NCBI GenBank assembly: GCA_022361135.1
Contig: JAKSBM010000913.1
Coordinates: 1-6,969 of the forward strand
Source of the DNA: Desulfobacterales bacterium
GTDB taxonomy: Bacteria > Desulfobacterota > Desulfobacteria > Desulfobacterales > Desulfobacteraceae
Length of the DNA: 6,969 nucleotides
Reading direction: 5' to 3'
Shown piece after piece: positions 1-6,418 of the stretch. The notes below the pieces were generated by a model that saw nothing but the letters and a program-made list of their open reading frames with translations, searched no databases and was not told the DNA's origin. Numbering within the stretch: the first letter of the stretch is position 1; every line of letters starts with the position of its first letter. The translations under genes and the position numbers were made by a program.

Positions 1-185
1 GGACGATCTTCACGATGGTTTAAACGCCTTCCAACAGGGTTGACCGTCGAATTTGCCAACCACGCCCGGAGGTAGCGGAATCTTCCTCCCCCGTCAGCTC
101 CGGGTTGGGGAAAAACATTCAAATCAAATGGGGAAAAAGCCCATTCAATGGGAACCTTATTTTGGGAACCGGTATAAGCCAATAA
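1..185. other. Intergenic region; possible 3' end of an upstream plus-strand gene
   Basis: No confident gene lies here. In plus frame 2 the first 13 codons read DDLHDGLNAFQQG and end at a TGA at 41-43. The codons look natural and the strong bidirectional terminator downstream would suit a convergent gene, but 13 residues cannot identify a protein. On the minus strand a GTG at 13-11 would begin V/M-K-I-V, with a poorly spaced GGAAGG upstream; that is equally unproven. The region also holds a small perfect hairpin (CCCATT-C-AATGGG) near 140-152 and two copies of TGGGAACC at about 149 and 165. Confidence 0.3.
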
Positions 186-223
186 AAAACCCATTTGCAG
201 TGGATTCACTGCAAATGGGTTTT
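186..223. terminator. Strong bidirectional intrinsic terminator (3' of gltA)
   Basis: A perfect 17-bp inverted repeat (186-202 paired with 207-223; arm AAAACCCATTTGCAGTG) closes on a 4-nt GATT loop. On the plus strand it is followed by CAG and seven Ts (227-233). On the minus strand the outer arm runs into a T-rich tract (GTTTTTTATT). On the minus strand the hairpin begins 22 nt after the gltA stop codon, so it is the natural terminator of gltA. Its T-tracts on both sides mean it could also stop a converging plus-strand transcript. Confidence 0.9.
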
Positions 224-245
224 CAGTTTTTTTAAGTGGAGGAAG

Positions 246-1553
246 TTAATCCTGGCAGAATTCCCCGTCGGAACGACGCTGGTCAATGGGGACATAATCC
301 ATGAGGGTCTGGCCGGTATAGATCTGGCGGGGGCGGGAAATCCGCATTTCCGGATCCCAATGATCCTCCCGCCACTGGGCGATCCAGCCCGGGAGGCGAC
401 CGATGGCAAACATCACGGTGAACATTTCCGTGGGGATGCCCATGGCCCGGAGCACAATGCCCGAATAAAAATCCACATTGGGATAGAGGTTCTTGTCCTG
501 GAAATAGGAATCATTGAGTGCGGCCTCTTCCAGCTTCCGGGCAATGTCCAGGAGGGGATCCTTGCGGCGGATTTTCCCCAGGACAATGTCACACATTTCC
601 TTCATGATTTTGGCCCGGGGATCATAGGTTTTATAAACCCGGTGACCAAAGCCCATGAGGCGGAATTCATCGTCTTTATCCTTGGCCCGGGCAATGCACT
701 GGTCCACGCTCATACCGTCCCGATGGATCTGCTCCAACATGCGGATCACGGCCTGGTTGGCACCACCGTGCAGGGGCCCCCACAGGGCGGAAATTCCGGC
801 GGAGATGGTGGAATAGATATTCACCTTGCCCGATCCCACAACCCGGACCGCCGTGGTGGAACAATTCTGTTCGTGGTCGGCATGGAGAATCCAGAAGACG
901 TTGAGGGCCCGGACCAGATCATCGTCCATATGGTAGGGCACCACCACGGAATCAAACATCATGTTCAAAAAATTGGCGCAATAACAAAGGTCGGGGCGGG
1001 GGTAGACCACCCGCTCACCCGTGGAAATTTTATAGGCCATGGCCGCCATGGTCCGAATCTTGGAGATGATCCGCAGGAAGGTGGTGTTCATCTCTTCCTT
1101 GAGGTCCACCAATTCCGGGTAAAAGCTTCGCATGGCATTGACCATGGCGGAAAGGATCCCCATGGGATGGGCCTTGGGCGGATAATTCTGGTAAAAGGCC
1201 CGCATGTTTTCGTGGATGGGAGAAAAATCGTTGAGGTAGACCGAGGTCCGGGTGAGCTCGTCCCGGGTGGGAAGTTTGCCGGTGATGAGCAGAAAGGCGG
1301 TTTCCACAAAGGAGGAATGTTCGGCCAATTGTTCGATGGGAATACCTCGGTATCGCAGGATCCCCCGCTCACCGTCCATGTAAGTGATGCCGCTCTTACA
1401 GGCCCCGGTATTTCCGTATCCGGGATCAAAGGTAATGTAACCGGTTTGCTGCCGCAGGGCGCGGATATCAATGGCACGCTCCCCTTCGGCCCCAACGATG
1501 ATGGGCAATTCCAATTCCTGTCCATCCACAATCAGCTTTGCTGTCTTTTCCAT
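246..1553 (-). CDS. gltA: Citrate synthase, type II (Gram-negative hexameric type)
   Basis: The enzyme condenses oxaloacetate and acetyl-CoA to citrate and CoA in the cytoplasm, the entry step of the TCA cycle. The 435-residue protein matches the family's usual ~430. The catalytic triad is visible: H262 in GPLHGGAN, H304 in GFGHRVY and D361 in NVDFYSG; LHADHEQN (223-230) is another family signature. The ATG at 1553 is preferred over an in-frame TTG at 1580 because a strong AGGAGG Shine-Dalgarno lies four bases upstream of the ATG, inside the longer reading. The gene is monocistronic: the fmdB terminator lies upstream and a 17-bp hairpin terminator lies 22 nt past its TAA. Compared with my recollection of the E. 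coli NADH allosteric site (R109, H110, T111, C206), the aligned residues are D109, F110, S111 and V204, so NADH inhibition may be weak or absent. Running in the citrate-cleaving direction cannot be judged from sequence. Confidence 0.97.
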   Translation of the reverse strand: MEKTAKLIVDGQELELPIIVGAEGERAIDIRALRQQTGYITFDPGYGNTGACKSGITYMDGERGILRYRGIPIEQLAEHSSFVETAFLLITGKLPTRDELTRTSVYLNDFSPIHENMRAFYQNYPPKAHPMGILSAMVNAMRSFYPELVDLKEEMNTTFLRIISKIRTMAAMAYKISTGERVVYPRPDLCYCANFLNMMFDSVVVPYHMDDDLVRALNVFWILHADHEQNCSTTAVRVVGSGKVNIYSTISAGISALWGPLHGGANQAVIRMLEQIHRDGMSVDQCIARAKDKDDEFRLMGFGHRVYKTYDPRAKIMKEMCDIVLGKIRRKDPLLDIARKLEEAALNDSYFQDKNLYPNVDFYSGIVLRAMGIPTEMFTVMFAIGRLPGWIAQWREDHWDPEMRISRPRQIYTGQTLMDYVPIDQRRSDGEFCQD

Positions 1554-1650
1554 AGAACCTCCTGACTGGCTTTTCACCAAATAGAATGTAACGAAACTTC
1601 CATACCAAAGTGAATCTGATATTTTGTATTACGAAAACGAATTATGCGAA

Positions 1651-1680
1651 AAGGCCCGTTATGGTTGGACAACGGGCCTT
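1651..1680 (-). terminator. Intrinsic terminator after fmdB-like gene
   Basis: A perfect 10-bp stem (AAGGCCCGTT / AACGGGCCTT) encloses a 10-nt loop. On the minus strand it is followed by a short T-rich tract (CCTTTTCGC) and begins 33 nt after the stop codon of the zinc-ribbon gene. It separates that gene from gltA, which implies that gltA has its own promoter between 1554 and 1650. The T-run is short, so efficiency may be moderate. Confidence 0.7.
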
Positions 1681-1713
1681 GGAACGAACGTATTCAGCGT
1701 GGGAAATAGGCGG

Positions 1714-1974
1714 TTAGCCCTTGGTCTCTCCGGCGACGGTATAGGTTTTACAGGAACCGCCGGAACAATTCCGGGTCTGGGTGGAGACCCCCCGGTCGGC
1801 ACCGCCGGATCCCGAGGCGGAGCTGCCCATGGCGTAATTGATGGTGGAAACCACCCGTTCGAATTCATCGGACTTGCATTTGGGGCAGTTCACGTCCTTA
1901 TCCTTGTCTCCCCCCATGACAATGACTTCGAAGAATTCTTCACATTTGGTGCATTTAAACTCATATATGGGCAT
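1714..1974 (-). CDS. FmdB-family zinc-ribbon protein
   Basis: This 86-residue protein belongs to the FmdB/CxxC_CxxC_SSSS putative regulator family. It opens with the typical MPIYEFKC and has a four-cysteine zinc ribbon: C8-x2-C11 and C30-x2-C33. A Gly/Ser-rich linker (about 50-58) leads to a C-terminal CSGGSC (C70, C75), a second cysteine pair often seen in the family's low-complexity tails. The family is named after a gene beside the Methylophilus formamidase operon; its general biochemical role is not established. The ATG has a good AAGGAG five bases upstream. The gene lies 80 bp after recN but has its own consensus-like promoter and a terminator, so it is probably at least partly independent. 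I assign no gene symbol because function is not demonstrated for this clade. Confidence 0.9.
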   Translation of the reverse strand: MPIYEFKCTKCEEFFEVIVMGGDKDKDVNCPKCKSDEFERVVSTINYAMGSSASGSGGADRGVSTQTRNCSGGSCKTYTVAGETKG

Positions 1975-2012
1975 GATCGCTCCTTAAACTCTTAAATTTA
2001 CAAGAAACGATT

Positions 2013-2041
2013 AATTTAAATCAGCCCCCGGGTCTTGTCAA
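2013..2041 (-). promoter_or_regulatory. Sigma70-type promoter for the fmdB-like gene
   Basis: On the minus strand a perfect -35 TTGACA (2041-2036) is followed by a 17-nt spacer and a -10 TAAATT (2018-2013, four of six consensus bases). The predicted start near 2006 would give a leader of about 30 nt containing the AAGGAG ribosome site. A 12-bp perfect palindrome, TCAAGCGCTTGA (2038-2049), overlaps the -35 box and could be an operator. Confidence 0.6.
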
Positions 2042-2054
2042 GCGCTTGAACGGG

Positions 2055-3758
2055 CTATGCTTCAGCCTTGGCCAACATTTCCCGTGCATGGGAGCGGGTG
2101 GTCTCGGTGATTTTACTGCCCCCGATCATCCGTGCAATCTCATCCACCCGCTCCTCCTGGCTCTCCAGGGGCACGATGGAAGTGGCGGTGCGGTCGTTGA
2201 CCACGGCCTTGGAAATCCGGTATTGGTGGCGGCCGTATTTGGCAATCTGGGCCAGATGGGTGATGCAGATCACCTGGTGTTTATCCCCCAATGCCTTGAG
2301 CTTGAGCCCCACCTTTTCCGAAACGGCCCCGCCGATGCCGGCATCCACCTCGTCAAAGATCAGGGTTTCCAGGGATTGGTTTCCCGACAGCACAGCCTTG
2401 AGGGCCAAAACAATGCGGGAAAGCTCCCCGCCCGAGGCAATTTTGGCCAGGGGTTTGGCCGCTTCCCCCGGATTGGGGCTGAGCATGAAGCAAACCCGGT
2501 CCATGCCGGTGTGCCAAATTTTTTCCCCGTCTTCCGTGGCCAGGTCATCCCCCTGGGCCGGCAGGGTGGAGACGGCCACCTGGAAACGGGCCCTGCCCAT
2601 TTCCAGTGCGGAAAGCTCATCCTTGGCCCGTTTTCCCAGGCTGATGCCGGCATTCTGCCGCCGCAGGGAAAGGGCGGCCGCCTTTTTTCGAATTTCGGCA
2701 ATCAGGGTCTCCTGCTGGGCCTCCAGGTCGGCAATCTCCTTATCCATGTTTTCCGTGCGATTCAGGGCCGACTCCAGCCGTTCATACTCCCCAAACAAGG
2801 AGTCCAGGCTGCCCCCGTATTTGCGCTTCAACCGGGAAATCAAGTCCAGGCGCTGGTCCACCTCCTCCAGGGAATGGGGATCCAGGTCAATGCCGTCTCC
2901 GTAGCCCCGCAACAATTCGGTGACATCCTGGAGGTCGAAAAGAATGGACTTAATCCGTTCCCCCACCTGGGTGAGGTCGGCATCGCCGTCGCTGTATTTT
3001 TCAATATTCTGGTCCAGGGAGGAGAGATGTTCCACCAGGGAGCCTTCCCGGTCGTACAATTCGTGGACCGCTCCGTTGACGGTCTCAAAGATCTGGGCCG
3101 CATTCTTCAATCGCTCCCGCTTTTTCTCCAGGATCAAATCTTCGTCGGGCTGGATGTCGGCGGATTGGATTTCATCCACCTGGAACTCAATGAGCTCCTT
3201 TTCCTTGAGGCGGCGCTCCCGCTGGTCCTTGAGTTTTTTAATTTTGGATTTCAGGGGCACCAGGGTATTATGGATCAGGGAGACCTTTTCACGCAATTCC
3301 CCGGTTCCGGCATATTCATCCAGGATATCCAGATGGTAATCTTCATTGAGCAGCCCCTGTTGGGCGTGCTGGCTCACCACACCGGCCAGGTTCCGGGTCA
3401 CCAGGCGGAGGTAATCCAGGGTGGACTGGCGGGAGTTGATATAGACCTTGCTCTTCCCCGACCGGGACACCACCCGTCGGATGAGCAGGCCGTCTTCTGG
3501 ATCCATGCCCTGGTCGGCCATGGCCTGGGCCGTTTCCGAACCCGGCTCGATGTCAAAGCAGGCTTCCAGCTCGGCATGGTCCTCCCCGGTGCGCACCAGA
3601 TCCGAAGAGGCCCGGGCCCCCAATAGCAGATTCACGGCCTGGATGAGGATGGATTTGCCCGCCCCGGTCTCACCGGTGAGCATGGACAATCCCTGCTTAA
3701 AGGAAATGCGGATGTCTTCAATGATGGCGAATTTTTTGATGGCCAGCTCGCTCAGCAT
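2055..3758 (-). CDS. recN: DNA repair protein RecN
   Basis: RecN is an SMC-like ATPase acting early in recombinational repair of DNA double-strand breaks. The 567-residue length is normal (E. coli about 553). The N-terminal ATPase half starts MLSELAIKKFAIIED and carries the Walker A motif GETGAGKS (29-36). The middle (about 150-370) is charged and helical, fitting the family's coiled-coil arm. The C-terminal half has the ABC signature SGGELSR (442-448), Walker B LIFDEVD (466-472, with D469 and E470), the D-loop region AGIGG and the H-loop THLAQIA (H501). AAGGAGG four bases upstream supports the ATG at 3758. Its first 41 nt overlap the end of the Gate-protein gene, so its ribosome site lies inside that gene and translation is probably coupled. 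No LexA-type box is possible immediately upstream in non-coding DNA, because none exists here; any damage control would act on the operon promoter. No hairpin terminator is seen after the TAG. Confidence 0.97.
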   Translation of the reverse strand: MLSELAIKKFAIIEDIRISFKQGLSMLTGETGAGKSILIQAVNLLLGARASSDLVRTGEDHAELEACFDIEPGSETAQAMADQGMDPEDGLLIRRVVSRSGKSKVYINSRQSTLDYLRLVTRNLAGVVSQHAQQGLLNEDYHLDILDEYAGTGELREKVSLIHNTLVPLKSKIKKLKDQRERRLKEKELIEFQVDEIQSADIQPDEDLILEKKRERLKNAAQIFETVNGAVHELYDREGSLVEHLSSLDQNIEKYSDGDADLTQVGERIKSILFDLQDVTELLRGYGDGIDLDPHSLEEVDQRLDLISRLKRKYGGSLDSLFGEYERLESALNRTENMDKEIADLEAQQETLIAEIRKKAAALSLRRQNAGISLGKRAKDELSALEMGRARFQVAVSTLPAQGDDLATEDGEKIWHTGMDRVCFMLSPNPGEAAKPLAKIASGGELSRIVLALKAVLSGNQSLETLIFDEVDAGIGGAVSEKVGLKLKALGDKHQVICITHLAQIAKYGRHQYRISKAVVNDRTATSIVPLESQEERVDEIARMIGGSKITETTRSHAREMLAKAEA

Positions 3759-4698
3759 AACGCCTCCTTAAAAAAGAAAATGCCGAAAAGAGATAGACGG
3801 CAATCATGGCGGCGATGAGCCGCGGAATCCAGAGCCAGAAGGGGGGAATCCCCAAGGGAAGAAACAAGGCCGGATCCTCGATCATGGCATGGTTGATTCC
3901 CACGGAGAGATGGAGCTTGGTCAATTCATCCCGGTCGTATTCGGTGTTCCGGGTCTCTTCCACGATCACGGCCGACCCGTAGGCCAGACCGAAAAAGGCC
4001 GCCGTCAGCCAGAGCATGCCCGTGGAACGATCCAATCCCAAAAGGGAAAGCACCGGGGAGAATATCCGGGTGATCACCGGGATCACATGGTAGAGCTTGG
4101 CCCATTCCAGCATCACCATCAAGGGCATGATGATGCAGAAAATCTGAATGATGAGTTTCAAGGTCCCCATGCCCCATTGGGAAAGCCATTGGCCAAAGGT
4201 CTGGGAAACCTCCGGGGCAAAGGCGGCCGCCGCTGCCAATCCCCCGGGATCCACCCCCATAACCCGGGCACAGACAAAGGTAACCCCAAAGGCGGAAAAA
4301 AGCCGGAACAGGGCGGCAAAAACCGGATTGATCCCGGAATTGCCCTGGACCAGACTCTCCTGGATGAGGTTATGGGCCATGAGGGTAAAAACGGCCATGA
4401 GGATCATCTGATCCATGGAAAAGGGCATGGACGACATGGCGGCCACGGTGCCGTATATTCCCGTGAATATGCCGGCCACCAGAACCAGGGCGGCCGAAGC
4501 CGGAAGCCCCATCCAGTTCATCAAGGGCGTCAGCAGAAAATCCAGCTTGTAAATCAGTCCCAGGTGGACCAGCAGGCCCGTGGCAAAGGAAACGGGCAGA
4601 ATAATCTTCAACAGCCAGATGAAGCCGCTCCACCCCTTGGACAGGCCCTTGCTTACACCGGTTTTAAAACGATTGGGGTCATCAATGCTTGGATCCAT
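3718..4698 (-). CDS. Gate-domain (nucleoside-recognition) multi-pass membrane protein
   Basis: A 326-residue hydrophobic inner-membrane protein with roughly seven or eight predicted spans (about 25-48, 66-90, 96-112, 123-148, 178-200, 206-222, 228-246, 290-310). It resembles the nucleoside-recognition/Gate family related to spore maturation proteins SpmA/B and the FeoB gate region; transport of a small solute is likely but the substrate is unknown. Two similar motifs, AHNLIQE (108-114) and INHAMIED (268-275), suggest two homologous Gate halves. The ATG at 4698 lacks a close Shine-Dalgarno (an AGGA lies about 15 nt upstream) and overlaps the end of the preceding small gene by 17 nt, suggesting translational coupling. 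Its last 13 codons lie inside the start of recN, giving a basic tail (GHQKIRHH). Family assignment is fairly firm; function is not. Confidence 0.82.
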   Translation of the reverse strand: MDPSIDDPNRFKTGVSKGLSKGWSGFIWLLKIILPVSFATGLLVHLGLIYKLDFLLTPLMNWMGLPASAALVLVAGIFTGIYGTVAAMSSMPFSMDQMILMAVFTLMAHNLIQESLVQGNSGINPVFAALFRLFSAFGVTFVCARVMGVDPGGLAAAAAFAPEVSQTFGQWLSQWGMGTLKLIIQIFCIIMPLMVMLEWAKLYHVIPVITRIFSPVLSLLGLDRSTGMLWLTAAFFGLAYGSAVIVEETRNTEYDRDELTKLHLSVGINHAMIEDPALFLPLGIPPFWLWIPRLIAAMIAVYLFSAFSFLRRRYAERAGHQKIRHH

Positions 4699-4864
4699 CT
4701 TGGGTCTGCTTATCCTGGAGGTTGCTTTTTACGGTGTCATTGACGGTGGCATGGAGATCCCGGAAGGATTCATGGACATTGGTGGGGGACAGCCGCCCCA
4801 TCTCAATGAATTTGACAATGATTTCCTTGGTCGCACGGAGTATTTGTTCGTCTATGGATTTCAT
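4682..4864 (-). CDS. Small conserved-looking protein, MucR N-terminus-like
   Basis: A 60-residue soluble protein. ATG at 4864 is chosen over an in-frame TTG at 4876 because GAGG sits six bases before the ATG. Its core, ATKEIIVKFIEMGRLSP (11-27) followed by a predicted amphipathic helix, resembles the N-terminal region of MucR/Ros regulators (the pattern TAEIVSAYV-x-N-x-VxP), which in those proteins mediates oligomerisation. The C2H2 zinc-finger DNA-binding half is absent, and the tail (about 46-60) is polar and probably disordered. It overlaps the start of the Gate-protein gene by 17 nt and so leads the probable operon with that gene and recN. The resemblance is from memory and short; a function cannot be assigned. 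Codon use and the overlap support it being a real gene. Confidence 0.7.
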   Translation of the reverse strand: MKSIDEQILRATKEIIVKFIEMGRLSPTNVHESFRDLHATVNDTVKSNLQDKQTQDGSKH

Positions 4865-5075
4865 AACAATCCTCAATAGCAGAAGCGCCTTGCCAGGTCA
4901 AGAAAGGGGTGGGGCAATCCCTTGAATTCCAGGGTTTCGGACCGCCGACTCCCGGTTGGGGAAAGGGGCCCGGCGGAAGGGGCTTTTTGGGCAAGATCCC
5001 CTTGCCAACACAGGAAAAATGGCTATAATCAATGGGCCGCTTTGATAATTTTAATTGAAAAAGGTAAAGGGTTCT
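4865..5075. other. Divergent intergenic region with G-rich tract
   Basis: This gap separates the minus-strand recN operon from the plus-strand TraB-family gene. The right end holds the TraB promoter. Between 4958 and 4991 the plus strand has four G-runs (4, 4, 4 and 3 Gs, with loops of 3, 10 and 6), a putative G-quadruplex; another pair of G4 runs sits at 4906-4914. No convincing promoter for the minus-strand operon was found: a TTGACC/TATTGA pair exists but would place the start at the initiation codon. Confidence 0.5.
5002..5029 (+). promoter_or_regulatory. Sigma70-type promoter for the TraB-family gene
   Basis: A -35 TTGCCA (5002-5007, five of six consensus bases) and a perfect -10 TATAAT (5024-5029) are separated by 16 nt. 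The predicted start near 5036 gives a leader of about 40 nt to the ATG at 5076, containing an AAAGGG ribosome site. A G-rich tract that could form a G-quadruplex ends ten bases upstream of the -35 box. Confidence 0.7.
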
Positions 5076-6263
5076 ATGGAAGAGACCAGTTCAACGGGCA
5101 GAAATGCCAGTGTTCACGAAATATCGTATGGTGATAAAACCATCCTCCTCATTGGCACGGCCCACGTATCCCGTCACAGTGCAGAACTGGTGGAAGAAAC
5201 CATCCTTGAAGAAAAGCCGGACACGGTCTGCGTGGAGCTGTGCAACAACCGCATGGCCGCCATCAAAGATCCCAACCGGTGGCAGAACATGGACATTGTC
5301 AAAGTCATCAAGGAAAAAAAGGCCCTCATGCTCTTCATGAACCTGCTGCTGGCCTCCTTCCAAAAGAAAATTGCCGACCGATTCGGCATTAAGCCGGGAC
5401 AGGAAATGATCAACGCCCTGGAAGCCGCAGAAGAGGTGGGTGCAGAAATTGTCCCCTCGGACCGGGACATCCAAATCACCCTCAACCGTCTCTGGCGGGG
5501 CATGAGCTTCTGGTCCAAACTCAAGCTCATGGGTTCCATGATCTTTTCCTTCGGCACCTCCGACGGCATTGAAGAGGAAGACATTGAAAAGATGAAGCAG
5601 GAGGATATTCTCCAAACCCTGCTGGCCGATGTCAAGGACTCCCACCCCGGAATCCAGAAATCCCTCATTGACGAACGGGATCAATTCCTGGCCCATCACA
5701 TTAAAACCGCACCCGGTGAACGAATTGTAGCCGTGGTGGGGGCCGCCCATGTGCCGGGCATTAAACAATACATCCAGAGCGACCAACCCATCTCCCCTTT
5801 GGAACTCAACCAGGTGCCCCCGGCCGGGAACCTGGGTAAAATATTGAAATGGGCCCTGCCCGCCCTCATCCTCCTGGTCTTTGTGGCCGGTTTCCTCATG
5901 GAGGGTAAAAATGCCGGGGCCGACATGATCTGGATCTGGTTTGCCGCCAATGGCCTCTTTGCCGGTGTGGGCGCCCTTTTGGCCCTGGCCCATCCCTATA
6001 CCATCATCTCTTCGGTGGTGGCCGCCCCATTGACCTCCTTGAACCCCATGATCGCCGCGGGCTGGGTATCGGGCCTGGTGGAAGCCTTTTCCCGGAAACC
6101 CAAGGTCCGGGACCTGGAGGCCATCCCCCATGACATCACCTCGGTGCGGGGATTCTGGCGGAACAATGTCACCCGCATCCTTTTGGTGGTCATCTTCACC
6201 AACCTGGGATCCACCGTGGGCACCATGACCGCCCTGCCCCTGATGCTCAAGCTTTTGGGATAA
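5076..6263 (+). CDS. TraB/PrgY family membrane protein (TIKI/TraB superfamily)
   Basis: A 395-residue member of the TraB/PrgY (pheromone-shutdown-related) family, part of the TIKI/TraB/EreA-like superfamily of putative metal-dependent hydrolases. The N-terminal domain (1-240) carries the paired GxxH motifs GTAH (27-30, then VS) and GAAH (222-225, in VVGAAHVPGI), the acidic VELC (53-56) with R59, SDRDIQ (128-133) and DERDQFLA (199-206). The C-terminal third (about 256-394) has roughly four membrane spans, including 260-275, 284-305, 310-335 and 366-390. The best-known relative, enterococcal PrgY, limits peptide pheromone activity; in this setting the substrate is unknown. The ATG at 5076 is preferred over an in-frame TTG at 5055 because AAAGGG lies four bases upstream of the ATG. 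The gene stands alone behind its own promoter and is divergent from the recN operon. Confidence 0.9.
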   Translation: MEETSSTGRNASVHEISYGDKTILLIGTAHVSRHSAELVEETILEEKPDTVCVELCNNRMAAIKDPNRWQNMDIVKVIKEKKALMLFMNLLLASFQKKIADRFGIKPGQEMINALEAAEEVGAEIVPSDRDIQITLNRLWRGMSFWSKLKLMGSMIFSFGTSDGIEEEDIEKMKQEDILQTLLADVKDSHPGIQKSLIDERDQFLAHHIKTAPGERIVAVVGAAHVPGIKQYIQSDQPISPLELNQVPPAGNLGKILKWALPALILLVFVAGFLMEGKNAGADMIWIWFAANGLFAGVGALLALAHPYTIISSVVAAPLTSLNPMIAAGWVSGLVEAFSRKPKVRDLEAIPHDITSVRGFWRNNVTRILLVVIFTNLGSTVGTMTALPLMLKLLG

Positions 6264-6277
6264 ATCCACGAATAAGC

Positions 6278-6321
6278 CCGGCCATGGGATCCTTGCCCCG
6301 AGGGGGTGGGGCCATGGCCGG
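6278..6321 (+). terminator. GC-rich hairpin after the TraB-family gene, possible terminator
   Basis: A perfect 10-bp inverted repeat (CCGGCCATGG at 6278-6287, CCATGGCCGG at 6312-6321) begins 14 nt past the TAA. Its 24-nt loop contains a second small stem (CCCC 6296-6299 with GGGG 6308-6311). Only three Ts follow, so this is not a classical intrinsic terminator. The C-rich tract just downstream may matter for Rho instead. Confidence 0.45.
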
Positions 6322-6344
6322 TTTACCATGGGCTTTGCCCGGCC

Positions 6345-6410
6345 CAGTGTCCCCCCGGCCGAACCCGCCCCAAAATATCCTTTCCCCCCACCCCACAGCC
6401 GTCCCCCGGG
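6345..6410 (+). promoter_or_regulatory. C-rich, G-poor tract; possible Rho-utilisation site
   Basis: The plus strand has six C-runs between 6351 and 6407 (6, 3, 4, 6, 4 and 5 Cs) with few Gs in 6361-6400. In a transcript extending past the TraB-family gene this composition would fit a Rho-binding (rut) site. The complementary strand has G-runs that could fold into a G-quadruplex (6364-6394). Both are composition-based inferences. Confidence 0.3.
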
Positions 6411-6418
6411 GATAGCCC

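Noticed and set aside
53..235. 60-codon plus-strand ORF through the left intergenic region
   Set aside because: It reads straight through the 17-bp terminator hairpin and resembles no known family.
195..1565. 456-codon plus-strand ORF antisense to gltA
   Set aside because: It mirrors a certain gene with a complete catalytic triad, has a Gly/His/Pro-rich composition typical of antisense shadows, and runs through the terminator hairpin region.
1580..1609. Candidate gltA promoters (TTCACT-18-TACATT or TTGGTA-17-TCTATT, minus strand)
   Set aside because: A promoter is expected between the fmdB terminator and gltA, but each candidate matches only four of six bases per box and they cannot be told apart by eye.
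2047..2058. 12-base match TGAACGGGCTAT shared with 6434-6445
   Set aside because: One or two exact 12-mers are expected by chance in a window this size, and the contexts differ (recN end versus a promoter).
2046..3626. 526-codon plus-strand ORF antisense to recN
   Set aside because: RecN on the other strand has all ATPase motifs; the antisense frame stays open because the gene rarely uses codons that give reverse stops. No domain or ribosome site was recognised.
4867..4901. TTGACC/TATTGA promoter for the small gene of the recN operon
   Set aside because: The -10 box would overlap the ribosome site and start transcription at the initiation codon; the -10 match is also poor.
5091..6329. 412-codon minus-strand ORF antisense to the TraB-family gene
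   Set aside because: Same shadow effect; His/Gly-rich with no recognisable motif, while the plus strand has clear family motifs, a promoter and a ribosome site.
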